Shown here one piece after another: positions 44,501-53,060 of a stretch of 61,250 nucleotides of DNA. Source of the DNA: Myxococcales bacterium (GTDB lineage Bacteria > Myxococcota > UBA4151); assembly GCA_002722845.1 (NCBI GenBank), contig PBND01000047.1, positions 1-61,250 on the forward strand, written 5' to 3'. A model generated the notes under the pieces. It was not told the DNA's origin. It made no database searches and was given only the letters and a program-made list of their open reading frames with translations. Numbering within the stretch: the stretch's first letter is position 1; every line of letters begins with the position of its first letter. The position numbers and the translations under genes are program-made.

Positions 44501-45008
44501 GTTCAAAAGCCAGGCCAAAGTCCGTCAACTTGAGGCCTGGACGGGCGTCCTCGGCGGTAGAGAACATGACGTTATCGGGCTTGAGGTCTCGATGCAGCAC
44601 ACCACGGGCGTGGGCATAGGCGAGGGCAGAGAGGATACGGTCCAGGATATCGGCTAAGGCTTCGAAACTCGTTGGCCGCACATGGAAAAGGCTGTTGCCG
44701 GAGCAGAACTCCATGGCGAGCCACGGCGTCCCCTCTTTCACCAGACCGCCGCTTGCCGCGGCCGCAGCCGCATCGACCCGGCCGTGATCAAAAACCATCA
44801 CGATACTGTCGTGGTTCAATCCCGCGACTGCCCGCACCTCACTGCGAAATTGCTCTAGCCAGGCCTCGGTGAACTCGTCGGAACGGCCCACAAATTTGAT
44901 GGCAACCGGCACGCCCTGGGCTCGATGGACCCCCCGCCAAACGTCTGCCATTCCGCCCTTACCAAAGGGCTCCAGTGCCGAGAATGGTCCCAGTCGAACC
45001 TCGGGCAC
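41529..45008 (-). CDS. Ser/Thr protein kinase with AAA ATPase and TPR domains
   Basis: An 1159-residue signalling protein. Residues about 5-265 form a Hanks-type kinase (GKGGMADVWRG, VAIK, HRDLKPDNVMF, DFGLAFE, GTPHYMAPEQ). About 385-700 form a STAND/AAA NTPase with intact Walker A (LEGPAGTGKSR) and Walker B (IVLCLDDLQWGSD). The remainder is a long run of helical TPR-like repeats. Myxobacteria have many such kinase-ATPase-TPR proteins. No transmembrane helix is present. The GTG at 45008 lies five bases downstream of the preceding stop; upstream in-frame codons belong to that gene. It is last in the minus-strand block with the TPR protein and small peptide. The 3' end overlaps lipoprotein A by four bases. 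Confidence 0.93.
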   Translation of the reverse strand: MPEVRLGPFSALEPFGKGGMADVWRGVHRAQGVPVAIKFVGRSDEFTEAWLEQFRSEVRAVAGLNHDSIVMVFDHGRVDAAAAAASGGLVKEGTPWLAMEFCSGNSLFHVRPTSFEALADILDRILSALAYAHARGVLHRDLKPDNVMFSTAEDARPGLKLTDFGLAFELDDVVDDESRTMGTPHYMAPEQCYGNWRDYGPWTDLYAVGCLAWDLCTGYPPFHEHKRLVQLLTAHVRQPAPELRPSFEVPEAFEGWLRRLLEKLPMQRFQNAADARESLERITKGELPRWQNPLMEAPELRESQTIMVDVSPFSEAPSFAQFTDQPTTAAGIIDEVPSEYVLAERVIPEMPAHWQSPIPPQPEPRLVGAGLNLFGLRQVPMVDRFDERNLLWEALKRVRQTRRARAVILEGPAGTGKSRIAEWVAVRSSELGVARVLQVGHDPNQAPGAALADLCAQMLRTQGLSGEGLSERVTKVLDRQGVSDPVERDALISLLGTEELDLQASGSTMTISFADPRERYAVLRRLLSRAAVERPIVLCLDDLQWGSDALAFVDYLLENQDRHSFPVLLILTYRQELLAENPLERSLLAQLLKSAACERSVVSELAPEYRTELVEEMLGLEAGLAAQVAERSGGNPLFAVQLVGDWVERRVLEVSEGGFRLAQGERAELPDDIHSLWSQRLRSISKDYHSSSLISLELAAALGQDVDEHEWQAVCAQVGVPLGRELIDDLLGQHLMESREGGWRFSHHLFRESIGRQAREQSRWATAHRHCARALAQMPRRRGLAYRVAQHFLAAEAFEEALEPLGTAVKELAQGGDIAEVKGVLSDYDLALSRLDLSADDPRFAQRFFVEVGVAEGGAEWDRLGEILVELDREVWPEMGVTVLRSRSRLAAARGQMDRALHLARQAVQASQGEERAQASNLLGMQLLARGQLVEAQEALEEALGLSGPAFAGPIALGLAMVAQQRGDLMAAETHYQRALAACEAQGQLGGLGNAINGVAEVARLRGDLNRAQQEYSRAMELYETTGRSTAVVAMNLALTLMNLERFDDAEDHLNRAVAELERLGSTGWLIYAKTLLLPCLIAREEWQKFHPAFAEAQAQVKKAGIADGDLAWTLEKAGDLAQGQDQGEVAKACYGFALSQWQQLKRTDDIRRVEGLLA

Positions 45009-45012
45009 GAGA

Positions 45013-45744
45013 CTAAAGGTTCTCGAGAAGGGTTTTACAGCCGCTGGCCTTGAGCCGGGCCAACTCCCGCCGCCACAAGTCCCAATCCGGCTCTTTTGCA
45101 GCATCACCCCTGATCTTAAGGGCCCGTTCGACCAGCGCACAGGCTTCGCCGTGCTTGCCCTGGCCGATGAGCGTCTCCGCCAGGTAAGTAAAACTCCGCA
45201 GGTTGGTCGGTGACTTTTTTACCGATTTTTTCAGGTACCGGGCCGACTTGGCTCGGTCCCGCTTGGGCCACGGCAAGGAGTGAAAATACCGCCCCCACAT
45301 CCGAAGGGCCCCGTACTGATCATAGCTCCGGTCGAGTTGATCGACCTTTTTGAGGGCCCCTGTGTACTTTGACTCGGCCCCCTCCCAGAGCGCTTTCGCA
45401 ATGGAGATCCCGAGGCTCCATTGCCCTACGGCCCAGGCATAATAATAGTGCCCTTCCACCCGATTCGGCTGCAGTCGAATCGCTTCCTTGGCAACCCCCA
45501 TGGCTTTGCCGCCAAGTTCAAAACGAGCCCTTGTCCCCTGATAATAGGGGGACTCGTCTGCGATCCACACGTAGCTTCTCGCCAAACGCCAAGCCGCCTC
45601 GAACTCTGATTTGTGGGGCTCCAGTTGGGCTGCAATCTCCCGTGCGATCGCTGTCCGATTTTTAGGTGTCCGCTCTGCCCACCGCCCGTCGACCTCGTCG
45701 ATCAAGCCCGGCGGAAGTGCGGCCGCGAGTGTGAGGGTCACCAT
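45013..45744 (-). CDS. Putative exported TPR-like protein
   Basis: A 243-residue protein with a short hydrophobic N-terminus (residues 2-12) that may be a signal peptide, then helical repeats of TPR type: VEGHYYYAWAVGQWSLG, KSARYLKKSVKKSPTN with SFTYLAETLIGQGKHGEAC. It is similar in layout to TatT-like or regulator-of-microtubule-type TPR proteins, but I cannot assign a function. The ATG at 45744 is preferred; an in-frame GTG at 45753 adds three residues. It lies between the 58-residue peptide gene and the kinase, separated by nine and four bases, so they form an operon. Confidence 0.72.
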   Translation of the reverse strand: MVTLTLAAALPPGLIDEVDGRWAERTPKNRTAIAREIAAQLEPHKSEFEAAWRLARSYVWIADESPYYQGTRARFELGGKAMGVAKEAIRLQPNRVEGHYYYAWAVGQWSLGISIAKALWEGAESKYTGALKKVDQLDRSYDQYGALRMWGRYFHSLPWPKRDRAKSARYLKKSVKKSPTNLRSFTYLAETLIGQGKHGEACALVERALKIRGDAAKEPDWDLWRRELARLKASGCKTLLENL

Positions 45745-45753
45745 AAGACCCAC

Positions 45754-45930
45754 TTAGTGCCCACTATCATCTGCGTGATCAGCAGCGTGGGCGGCAATCA
45801 CCTTGTTGGCAATGTGGTGGCCTGCGTAGATCGTGACGGAAAGGGCCACGCCGGCAACAAGAACCAGAAGAAGGAAGTTCTTAGTTGCCACCGCGACCGT
45901 ACTCGGTCCTGCTTCTTGATGCTCGCTCAC
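45754..45930 (-). CDS. Small membrane peptide with His-rich tail (58 aa)
   Basis: The frame starts with GTG at 45930 and ends with TAA at 45754-45756: 58 residues with a polar N-terminus, a single hydrophobic helix (about residues 19-35, FLLLVLVAGVALSV) and a short tail with five histidines (GHHIANK, AHAADHADDSGH). GGAG six bases before the GTG is a good ribosome binding site. It lies 10 bases downstream of the fused OppDF gene and nine upstream of the TPR gene start, with codon use like the neighbours. Small single-span peptides often tune membrane enzymes; the histidines could bind metal. Function unknown. Confidence 0.7.
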   Translation of the reverse strand: MSEHQEAGPSTVAVATKNFLLLVLVAGVALSVTIYAGHHIANKVIAAHAADHADDSGH

Positions 45931-45940
45931 GAAGGTCTCC

Positions 45941-47749
45941 TTAATCGCTCGCAGCCTGAGCTGCTTGCCGCTCGGCCTGACGCCGGCGAATGTTGTCCAT
46001 AGAATCGTTTGGAATCGCGGAAATCAGCCGCCGCGTGTATTCTTGTGCGGGATTGCGGTAGATCTCCTCGGAGGGGCCCATCTCAACAATCTTGCCGTCG
46101 TTCATCACCGCCATCACATCACTCATGAACTTCACCACACTGAGATCATGGCTGATGAAGATGTAGCTCAAGCCCCGACGCTCCTGCAGGTCCTTCAGGA
46201 GGTTGAGGACCTGGGCCTGAACACTAACGTCCAATGCGCTCACCGACTCATCGCAGATGATGAAACTGGGGTCGATCGCAAGGGTTCGTGCGATGCAAAT
46301 CCGCTGCCGCTGACCACCGGAGAACTCATGGGGGAAGCGGCGCAGGTGCTCCGCCCCCAAACCCACTTCTTCAAGCAGAGCCACGGTCCGATCCCGGCGT
46401 TCTGCAGGACCTGAACCGATGTTATGGATCACCATCGGCTCGGTGATGATGGACTCCACAGGCATTCTCGGGTTCAGGGAACTGTAGGGATCTTGAAAAA
46501 TGATCTGCAATTCTTTGCGGATGTTTCGCAGCGCTGCACCGGAAAGCTGGGCCAAGTTCACCGCGGTGTCTTGGCCTGAGGGGCGATAGAGCACCTCGCC
46601 ACCGTTGGGTTCGATCAATCGAAGGATTGCCCGGCCCGTGGTCGTCTTGCCGCAACCAGATTCACCCACCAGACCCAGGGTCTGCTTCGGGAAGACCTTG
46701 AAGTCGATGCCATCGACAGCTTTCACATAGCCAACGGTGCGGCGAAGAATCCCAGCCTTCTTCGGGAAGTAAACCTTGAGGCCACTCACCTCGAGAATCG
46801 GCGCCTCATCGCTATGGGTGAGTTTGCCTCTCCCACTGTGGGCCAGTTCTTCGAGTCTGGCCTCGCTCAGATCCTTCGCTGTCACCTGAACCGTGCCATC
46901 GGGCTGTTCGTTGACAGCCATGAAATCGCTCACCGTCGGCAAACGGGTGAAGTCACTCTCGAGACGGGGCCGGCAGGCGAGCAAACCCCGGGTATAGGGA
47001 TGCTTCGGATTCTCATAGATCTGCTCGACCTTGCCACATTCCACTAACTTGCCCCGGAACATGACGGCCACCTCATCGGCGATTTCAGCGATCACACCGA
47101 GGTCGTGGGTAATGAACAAGATGGCCATGCCACGCCGGTCACGGAGTTCCCGCAGTAAATCGAGAATTTGCGCCTGGATGGTGACATCCAAGGCGGTGGT
47201 CGGTTCATCGGCGATGAGCAACCGAGGATTGCAGGAAAGGGCCATGGCGATCATCACCCGCTGCTTCTGGCCACCGCTCATCTCGTGGGGGTATTTGTGG
47301 ATCGACTGGCTCGGCTCGGGAATGCCAACCTCGTCGAAAAGTTCGATGGTCCGTTGCTGCGCTGCTTCCTTGTTCAGGCCTTCGTGGAGCCGTATGGCCT
47401 CGACCACTTGGTCGCCCACCGTGAAGACCGGGTTGAGGCTGGTCATGGGCTCCTGGAAGATCATCGCCATGTCTTTGCCACGCATGGCTCGGCGATCCAC
47501 CGCACTCACCGACTCGAGGTCTTTGCCAATGAACGCAAGCTTGTCGGCCTTCACGTCGGAGACCACCTCGGGCAGCAAGCCCATCACGGTCAGAGAGGTC
47601 ACCGACTTGCCGCTCCCGGACTCACCGACAACGCCCAGGGTGCGACCGACCTCCAACTTGAGGTCGATATCGTCGACCGCTTTGACGATCCCATCTTCCG
47701 TATGAAACCAGGTACGTAGACCCTCGATTTCCAGAATCGTGTCGCTCAC
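45941..47749 (-). CDS. Fused OppD-OppF peptide ABC transporter ATPase
   Basis: 602 residues containing two complete ABC ATPase domains: Walker A GESGSGKS (about residue 40) and GESGCGKT (about 345), ABC signatures [12 protein letters not shown] and [12 protein letters not shown], Walker B segments [12 protein letters not shown] and [12 protein letters not shown]. This is an OppD/DppD-OppF/DppF fusion for oligopeptide or dipeptide uptake. The GTG at 47749 has GGGAG upstream; earlier in-frame starts are unlike the family. No permease (OppB/OppC) or peptide-binding protein is seen within the window, so the partners must lie elsewhere. It heads the minus-strand operon with the peptide, TPR and kinase genes. 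Confidence 0.93.
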   Translation of the reverse strand: MSDTILEIEGLRTWFHTEDGIVKAVDDIDLKLEVGRTLGVVGESGSGKSVTSLTVMGLLPEVVSDVKADKLAFIGKDLESVSAVDRRAMRGKDMAMIFQEPMTSLNPVFTVGDQVVEAIRLHEGLNKEAAQQRTIELFDEVGIPEPSQSIHKYPHEMSGGQKQRVMIAMALSCNPRLLIADEPTTALDVTIQAQILDLLRELRDRRGMAILFITHDLGVIAEIADEVAVMFRGKLVECGKVEQIYENPKHPYTRGLLACRPRLESDFTRLPTVSDFMAVNEQPDGTVQVTAKDLSEARLEELAHSGRGKLTHSDEAPILEVSGLKVYFPKKAGILRRTVGYVKAVDGIDFKVFPKQTLGLVGESGCGKTTTGRAILRLIEPNGGEVLYRPSGQDTAVNLAQLSGAALRNIRKELQIIFQDPYSSLNPRMPVESIITEPMVIHNIGSGPAERRDRTVALLEEVGLGAEHLRRFPHEFSGGQRQRICIARTLAIDPSFIICDESVSALDVSVQAQVLNLLKDLQERRGLSYIFISHDLSVVKFMSDVMAVMNDGKIVEMGPSEEIYRNPAQEYTRRLISAIPNDSMDNIRRRQAERQAAQAASD

Positions 47750-47867
47750 GAACTCTCCCTCGCCGGGCTGCGTCCTAACCCATGGTTCCCCTTCGGGGAA
47801 GTGTGATTGACGGGCGGTTGGAAATCTGACCAGGGGCCAGGTATCCTGACCCCCCGGGAGTGCACCC

Positions 47868-50213
47868 ATGAATCGTTACCCGCTGTTCGCCATCGTCATT
47901 CTGCTGGCCACGTCTTGCTCAAGTGATACGGTGATGATCCGGGACCGAGTCTCCAATTGCGGCAATGGCAACGTCGAAGCAGGCGAAAGCTGCGACGACG
48001 GCAATACCGACAACAACGACAGCTGTACCAACGCCTGCGAGACCTCCCACTGCGGCGACGGGATTCTACGGCAAGATGTGGATGCCGATGATCTTCTCTT
48101 CGAAGAATGTGATGACGGCAATGCGGACGACCGGGATTCCTGCCTTACAAATTGTCGCCCCGCTTACTGTGGCGATGGTGCGCTCCGGATGGATGTCAGC
48201 GAGGGAACGGCTGGCTTTGAAGCCTGCGATGACGGCAACGAGGAGGACCTCGATGCCTGCCGCCTGGACTGCAGCCTTGCGTACTGCGGCGATGGTGTCG
48301 TCCGCACCGACCTCACCGAGAGCGACGAGGGTTATGAAGAATGTGATGATGGCAACGAGGTTGAAGAGGATGGTTGCCGCACAAATTGCGTCGCAGATGT
48401 ATGCGGCGACGGCATCGTGGGGCCCGGGGAAGGCTGTGATGACGGCAATGACAACGAAGAAGATGAATGCGTCGGCTGCGAGCCGAAGTTGTGCGGCGAC
48501 GCTTATCTCGGGCCTGGGGAGCTTTGTGATGATGGCAACGAAGACGAGACCGATGCTTGCCTGAACAACTGTGCCCCGGCCCAATGTGGCGATGGCATCA
48601 CCCGACTGGATCTCGATGATGAGGCCTCTGAGGGTTACGAAGGTTGCGACGATGGCAACCAAGTCGATACGGATGCCTGCACCAACGCATGCCGCCTCGC
48701 CACCTGCGGCGACGGGATCCAGCGACGGGGCCTCCAGTGGGGCGCCGAAGGTTATGAAGAGTGCGATGACGGCAACGACCTGGCCGGAGACGGCTGTGCC
48801 AGCGATTGCTTTCGCGAAGAATGTGGCAATGGTCGACTCGACCCCGAAGAGGCCTGTGACGATGGCAATCGCCGGGAAGATGACAACTGCCTGAATGGCT
48901 GTGCCATCGCGGCCTGTGGTGACGGAGTGGTCCGCGCAGACCTCGCCGTGGGCGAAGAGGGCTTTGAGCAGTGCGATGACGGTAATCTCGAAGCGGCCGA
49001 CGGCTGCTCGGCCCTTTGCCTACGAGAAGAGTGCGGCAACGGCATTACGGACCCGGGCGAAGACTGTGATGACGGCAACGACGACAACGACGACCCTTGC
49101 CCACAAACCTGTGCCTTCGCCCGCTGCGGTGACGGCTTCCACCGGCAAGGCCTCCCTCCAGGTCAGCCCGGCTTTGAAGAATGTGATGATGGTAATGCCA
49201 TCGACGAGGACGCATGCACGGCTAGTTGCCTTCAGGCCCGATGCGGTGATGGCTTTCACTGGCCTGAGCAAGAGGACTGTGATGACGGTAATGAGTCCGA
49301 TCGAGATGGCTGCCTGAACAATTGCGAGGAAGCCCGATGCGGCGACGGTGTTCGTCGCTTGGATCGGGAAGAGGGCGATGACGACTTCGAGGCCTGCGAC
49401 GACGGAAACGCTGCCGACAACGATGACTGCACCACAGCCTGCGTTCTTGCAGAATGCGGCGACGGCATCGTCTGGGAGGCCCGGGAGCGCTGCGATGATG
49501 GCAACGATCAAGACGCAGATGCGTGTACAAACGAATGCCTGCCGGCCCGCTGCGGTGATGGGATTCTCTGGCTGGAGCGAGAGGATTGCGACGATGGCAA
49601 CGATATCAATACCGATGCCTGCAGCAACGTCTGTCGAGAGGCTCGCTGCGGTGATGGAATCACCCAGGCCGGCGAACAGTGTGACGATGGTAATGTCATC
49701 AATACCGATGCCTGTACGGCCGCTTGCGCCCTCGCCCGCTGTGGCGATGGTTTCGTCCAGCCCGGGGAAGAATGCGACGATGGCAATGGCAATGATTTCG
49801 ACGGCTGTACAGGCCGCTGCGTTCGCCAGGTCCAGTGCATCCGGGCCGAACAAAACGATGGTAACAACAACGACATGAATGGTGCCGACGGCCCCCTCTG
49901 CGACGGGGGTTTCCTCACCGCCTTTCAGGGCCAGGATGACCGAGATTACTACTGGTTCGAAAGCGGGGGTGGTCAACTGCGGGTCTACACCCGGGATGGC
50001 GGCGGCGGCTGTGCGACCACCCCTGACCCCTGGCTCACCGTCTACAGCGGCCAAGGGGCTCAGTTGGCGACCAACGACGATGGGGGCGGCTGTGGCTATC
50101 AGAGCGACCTGACCGTCCACGTCCCGGCGGGCCGGGTCTACGTCGAGGTTCGTCCTTTCCCATGGAACCCGACGCGGACGGGCAGTTACCGCCTCTACGC
50201 AGAAATCCCCTAG
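47868..50213 (+). CDS. DUF4215-repeat lipoprotein B
   Basis: A 781-residue lipoprotein with lipobox LLATSC (cysteine at about residue 17). It carries 18 DUF4215-type units, eight joined by the long spacer type, then a C-terminal domain (about residues 655-781: CIRAEQNDGNN, DRDYYWFESGGG, YVEVRPFPW) like a pre-peptidase C-terminal or jelly-roll domain. Its first five units follow the same order as those of lipoprotein A, including a unit 5 with a shortened CxxC instead of CxxxC. The two lipoproteins thus descend from one ancestor and differ in their C-terminal domain. It diverges from the OppDF gene. Surface or periplasmic location inferred. Confidence 0.9.
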   Translation: MNRYPLFAIVILLATSCSSDTVMIRDRVSNCGNGNVEAGESCDDGNTDNNDSCTNACETSHCGDGILRQDVDADDLLFEECDDGNADDRDSCLTNCRPAYCGDGALRMDVSEGTAGFEACDDGNEEDLDACRLDCSLAYCGDGVVRTDLTESDEGYEECDDGNEVEEDGCRTNCVADVCGDGIVGPGEGCDDGNDNEEDECVGCEPKLCGDAYLGPGELCDDGNEDETDACLNNCAPAQCGDGITRLDLDDEASEGYEGCDDGNQVDTDACTNACRLATCGDGIQRRGLQWGAEGYEECDDGNDLAGDGCASDCFREECGNGRLDPEEACDDGNRREDDNCLNGCAIAACGDGVVRADLAVGEEGFEQCDDGNLEAADGCSALCLREECGNGITDPGEDCDDGNDDNDDPCPQTCAFARCGDGFHRQGLPPGQPGFEECDDGNAIDEDACTASCLQARCGDGFHWPEQEDCDDGNESDRDGCLNNCEEARCGDGVRRLDREEGDDDFEACDDGNAADNDDCTTACVLAECGDGIVWEARERCDDGNDQDADACTNECLPARCGDGILWLEREDCDDGNDINTDACSNVCREARCGDGITQAGEQCDDGNVINTDACTAACALARCGDGFVQPGEECDDGNGNDFDGCTGRCVRQVQCIRAEQNDGNNNDMNGADGPLCDGGFLTAFQGQDDRDYYWFESGGGQLRVYTRDGGGGCATTPDPWLTVYSGQGAQLATNDDGGGCGYQSDLTVHVPAGRVYVEVRPFPWNPTRTGSYRLYAEIP
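47950..49830 (+). repeat. Tandem coding repeats (18 DUF4215 units)
   Basis: Imperfect in-frame units with TGTGATGATGGCAA-like cores, sister array to the one at 39340-41260. Boundaries are approximate. Confidence 0.85.
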
Positions 50214-50218
50214 GTAGC

Positions 50219-50240
50219 GCTCAGGCTCCCGGCCCTGAGC
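50219..50240. repeat. Inverted repeat after lipoprotein B
   Basis: GCTCAGG, eight bases, CCTGAGC: a perfect 7-bp stem starting five bases after the stop. No T tract follows at once; it may be a weak terminator or a stabilising 3' hairpin. Confidence 0.45.
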
Positions 50241-50343
50241 TTCGCCCAAAGGAGCCGTGGGACAAGGGGTCAACCTTTGGCCTGAGCCGGGCCCTGATTC
50301 ATGCTTTTTTTGCCCCCGCCCTACGGGCGTCCCATCATGGGGT

Positions 50344-52035
50344 ATGACAAGCCCTGTGCAGCAAGGTCGTGATGCCCTCCGGGCCTGGTCAGCAAACCAG
50401 CCAGAAAACTTTTTCGCTGCGGACCCCTATCTGCAGGCCGCACTCGCAGCTGTTTGGGGGCAGGATCGCTATCAGGAATACCGCGAAGAATTGGCCCATT
50501 TGGGTGGCGCAGCGGCAGCTTTGGAAGCTGACGTCCGCCTGAATCACCGGAATCACAATCTGCCTCGGCTCGATCCCTGGGATGGGCTCGGTCAACCCAC
50601 CCAGCCCATCGAGCACCATCCCAGCTACCACCGGATCGGAACCGTCCTCTACGGCAGTGGTCAGCTGCGCGCATTGGGGGAGCCTGGCCATTGGCTCTAT
50701 GCGCTCTCCCTCTTCTATCTGGGTGCCCATCTTGGCGAAGCGGGCCACAATTGCCCGATCGCCTGCACCGCCGGGGTCATCAAAGCCCTCCAAGCGGTCG
50801 GCACACCGGCCCAGCAAGAGCGGTGGCTCCCCCGGCTGCTCAACACTGAGTTTGGTTATGCCTACACCGGCGCCCAATTCCTCACAGAGGTTCAGGGCGG
50901 CTCGGATGTGGGTGCAAATGGCCTGGTCGCCAGGGTTGCAGACGACGGCAGCTATCGTCTCTTCGGCGAGAAGTGGTTTTGCTCCAACGCGGGCGCAGAT
51001 TTAATCTTAATCACGGCCCGTCTCGAAGGCAGCGAGCCAGGAACCCGGGGCTTGGGCTTGTTTCTAGCGCCCCGCCTTCTCGACGATGGCCAGCCAAATC
51101 ACTATCGAATCCGGCGACTCAAAGACAAACTTGGCACCCGAACCATGGCCAGTGGAGAGATCGATTTCGACGGGACCGTGGCCGAGGCGATGGGGACCCT
51201 CGATCACGGCTTTCTCACAGCCATGACCCAAGTGATTCACACATCTCGTCTCTACAATGCCTTCGCCTGTCTCGGTTATGCCCAACGGGCCTTACACCTG
51301 GCTCAGGGCTATGCCCGCCACCGTCAGGCCTTTGGACAGCCGATTATTCGCTACCCCCTCGTCCAACAGAGCCTGGCAAAAATGGCCGCACTCGTGGCCA
51401 GTCAACGAGCGCTCGCACTCCATCTCGCCGCGCTTCAAGACGAGCAGGAGCGGGGCGAACTCAGCCCAGAACGCAAGGCCGCACTCCGGGTGCTCGTCAA
51501 CCTAAACAAGAGCCGTAATGCGGAGCATTGCCGAGCCATCATCACCGAGGGCTTGTCGGTTCTCGGCGGCAACGGAGCCATCGAGAGCTTTTCTCCCATG
51601 CCTCGTCTCCTCCGAGATGTGGTGGTCTGTGAAAACTGGGAAGGAACTCACAACACCCTCTATGCTCAGACCCTTCGGGATTTCTCGGCCCGCTCGCTCC
51701 ATGAACCGACCCTCGCCCATCTCAGGGAGCTGGGCGCTGGACTGGCCCCAGACGCCAATCGAGAACGCCTCACACAGCGATTAGATACCCTGAGTTCGAA
51801 TCTACAGGACTGCCTCAATGGGGACGCGGCCCGGGCCTCGCTGGAGATCAAGGGGATCTGTCGAGGCCTTGCCGATGTTGCGGCCGGTCTCTGCCTCGCA
51901 CGGGAAGGGGAGACGTGGCCCCTGTTCCCCGGCGCCGAAAATCATCCCTCCCCGGCGCTCCTGCTGAGCCACTTCTTAGGCCTGGGTAGCCGGGCGGAGA
52001 TCGACGACTTATCCCGTCTGGAGGCACTGGCATGA
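50344..52035 (+). CDS. AidB-like acyl-CoA dehydrogenase
   Basis: A 563-residue FAD-dependent acyl-CoA dehydrogenase of the long AidB type: HNLPRLDPWDG region at the N-terminus, FSGSDV-type motif here as VQGGSDVGANG, KWFCSNAGADL, the FAD-site segment KLGTRTMASGEIDFDG and the C-terminal GGNGAIESF and NWEGTHNTL motifs. E. coli AidB binds DNA and reacts to alkylation stress, but most relatives are of unknown substrate. The ATG at 50344 is chosen; a frame start at 50257 adds 29 low-complexity residues. The downstream mscS starts within its stop (ATGA). Confidence 0.9.
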   Translation: MTSPVQQGRDALRAWSANQPENFFAADPYLQAALAAVWGQDRYQEYREELAHLGGAAAALEADVRLNHRNHNLPRLDPWDGLGQPTQPIEHHPSYHRIGTVLYGSGQLRALGEPGHWLYALSLFYLGAHLGEAGHNCPIACTAGVIKALQAVGTPAQQERWLPRLLNTEFGYAYTGAQFLTEVQGGSDVGANGLVARVADDGSYRLFGEKWFCSNAGADLILITARLEGSEPGTRGLGLFLAPRLLDDGQPNHYRIRRLKDKLGTRTMASGEIDFDGTVAEAMGTLDHGFLTAMTQVIHTSRLYNAFACLGYAQRALHLAQGYARHRQAFGQPIIRYPLVQQSLAKMAALVASQRALALHLAALQDEQERGELSPERKAALRVLVNLNKSRNAEHCRAIITEGLSVLGGNGAIESFSPMPRLLRDVVVCENWEGTHNTLYAQTLRDFSARSLHEPTLAHLRELGAGLAPDANRERLTQRLDTLSSNLQDCLNGDAARASLEIKGICRGLADVAAGLCLAREGETWPLFPGAENHPSPALLLSHFLGLGSRAEIDDLSRLEALA

Positions 52036-53060
52036 CCGCCGTCCTCCAGCGCTTTTCGAACACGACAGGCTGGGAGCGAACGGGCCTGGAGGCCCTCGCA
52101 TTTCTCCTCGCCTTCCTGCTACTTCGATACCTGGTCATCAAACTCCTCACATCAAGGGATTTCGACCTTCAGGACCTCCGCAAGCCAAGCCTTGCGTGGG
52201 TCTTCATACTCGCTCCATTGCTCGCCCTCCAGCGGTCGCAGGAAGGCTTTCCAGGGAAGTCCGCATTGGTGACGGTGGTCGCCATTGTCCTCACCATCTC
52301 CATCACCATGCGCAGCGCTCGGGCCGTGGGGCGGGTCAGCCCTCAACTCCTCAGCCGCGTCGATGCAGATGCGGCGGTCACCGGCTTGGCCCGTCTCCTG
52401 TTGCAGGGCGGCGTCATCATGGTCGGCATCCTGGTTCTGCTGCAAACCCTTGGCGTTGCCATCACCCCGCTACTGACCGCCCTCGGCGTCGGTGGGCTCG
52501 CCGTCGCTTTGGCCTTGCAGGATACGCTGTCCAATCTCTTTGCTGGCGTCCATATTCTGATGGAGAAGCCCTTTAGCCCCAAGGACTTCATCCGGCTGAG
52601 TTCGGGCCTTGAGGGCTGGGTTCAGGACATCAACTGGCGAACCACACGAATTCGCACAAGGACGCAGAACCTCGTCGTGATTCCTAACCGGGAGATTGCG
52701 GGAACCACGATCCTCAACATCAGTTTGCCCAAACCCCAGTTGCGGGTGGAAACAACAGTGGGCGTCGACTATGACTGTGATCCCGTCCGCGTCCAACGAA
52801 TCCTAGAAGACGTCGCCGCCGTGGTGATGGCGAATACCGAGGGTGCGCTGACCCTTCCGGCCGCGGAAATCCACTTCGCCAATTTTGGTTCCTCTTCACT
52901 CGACTTCACGATTCGCTTTTACATCAGCGAATATCATCTACAGGAACCGATCCTGGGGGCCCTGCACACGGCCATCTATCTCCGCTTTAGTGAAGAAGGG
53001 ATCACGATTCCCTTCCCCATCACCACCTTGCGAGGCCTGGAAGCCCTGTCACCTAGCTAG
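52032..53060 (+). CDS. MscS-family mechanosensitive ion channel
   Basis: 342 residues: four membrane segments in the first half, a pore helix like TM3 with the glycine/alanine pattern GVGGLAVALALQDTLSN (about residues 153-170), then the beta-domain segment FIRLSSGLEGWVQDINWRTTRIRT and VVIPNREIAGTTILN (about 190-235) and a C-terminal alpha/beta domain. MscS channels open on membrane tension and release solutes on osmotic downshift. It overlaps the acyl-CoA dehydrogenase stop by four bases and its own 3' end overlaps the next, convergent gene by eight bases. Confidence 0.93.
   Translation: MTAVLQRFSNTTGWERTGLEALAFLLAFLLLRYLVIKLLTSRDFDLQDLRKPSLAWVFILAPLLALQRSQEGFPGKSALVTVVAIVLTISITMRSARAVGRVSPQLLSRVDADAAVTGLARLLLQGGVIMVGILVLLQTLGVAITPLLTALGVGGLAVALALQDTLSNLFAGVHILMEKPFSPKDFIRLSSGLEGWVQDINWRTTRIRTRTQNLVVIPNREIAGTTILNISLPKPQLRVETTVGVDYDCDPVRVQRILEDVAAVVMANTEGALTLPAAEIHFANFGSSSLDFTIRFYISEYHLQEPILGALHTAIYLRFSEEGITIPFPITTLRGLEALSPS

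Noticed and set aside
39340-49830. Repeat arrays as CRISPR
   Set aside because: The units are in-frame coding repeats of differing length and sequence with Cys conservation, and have no uniform spacer structure or cas genes.
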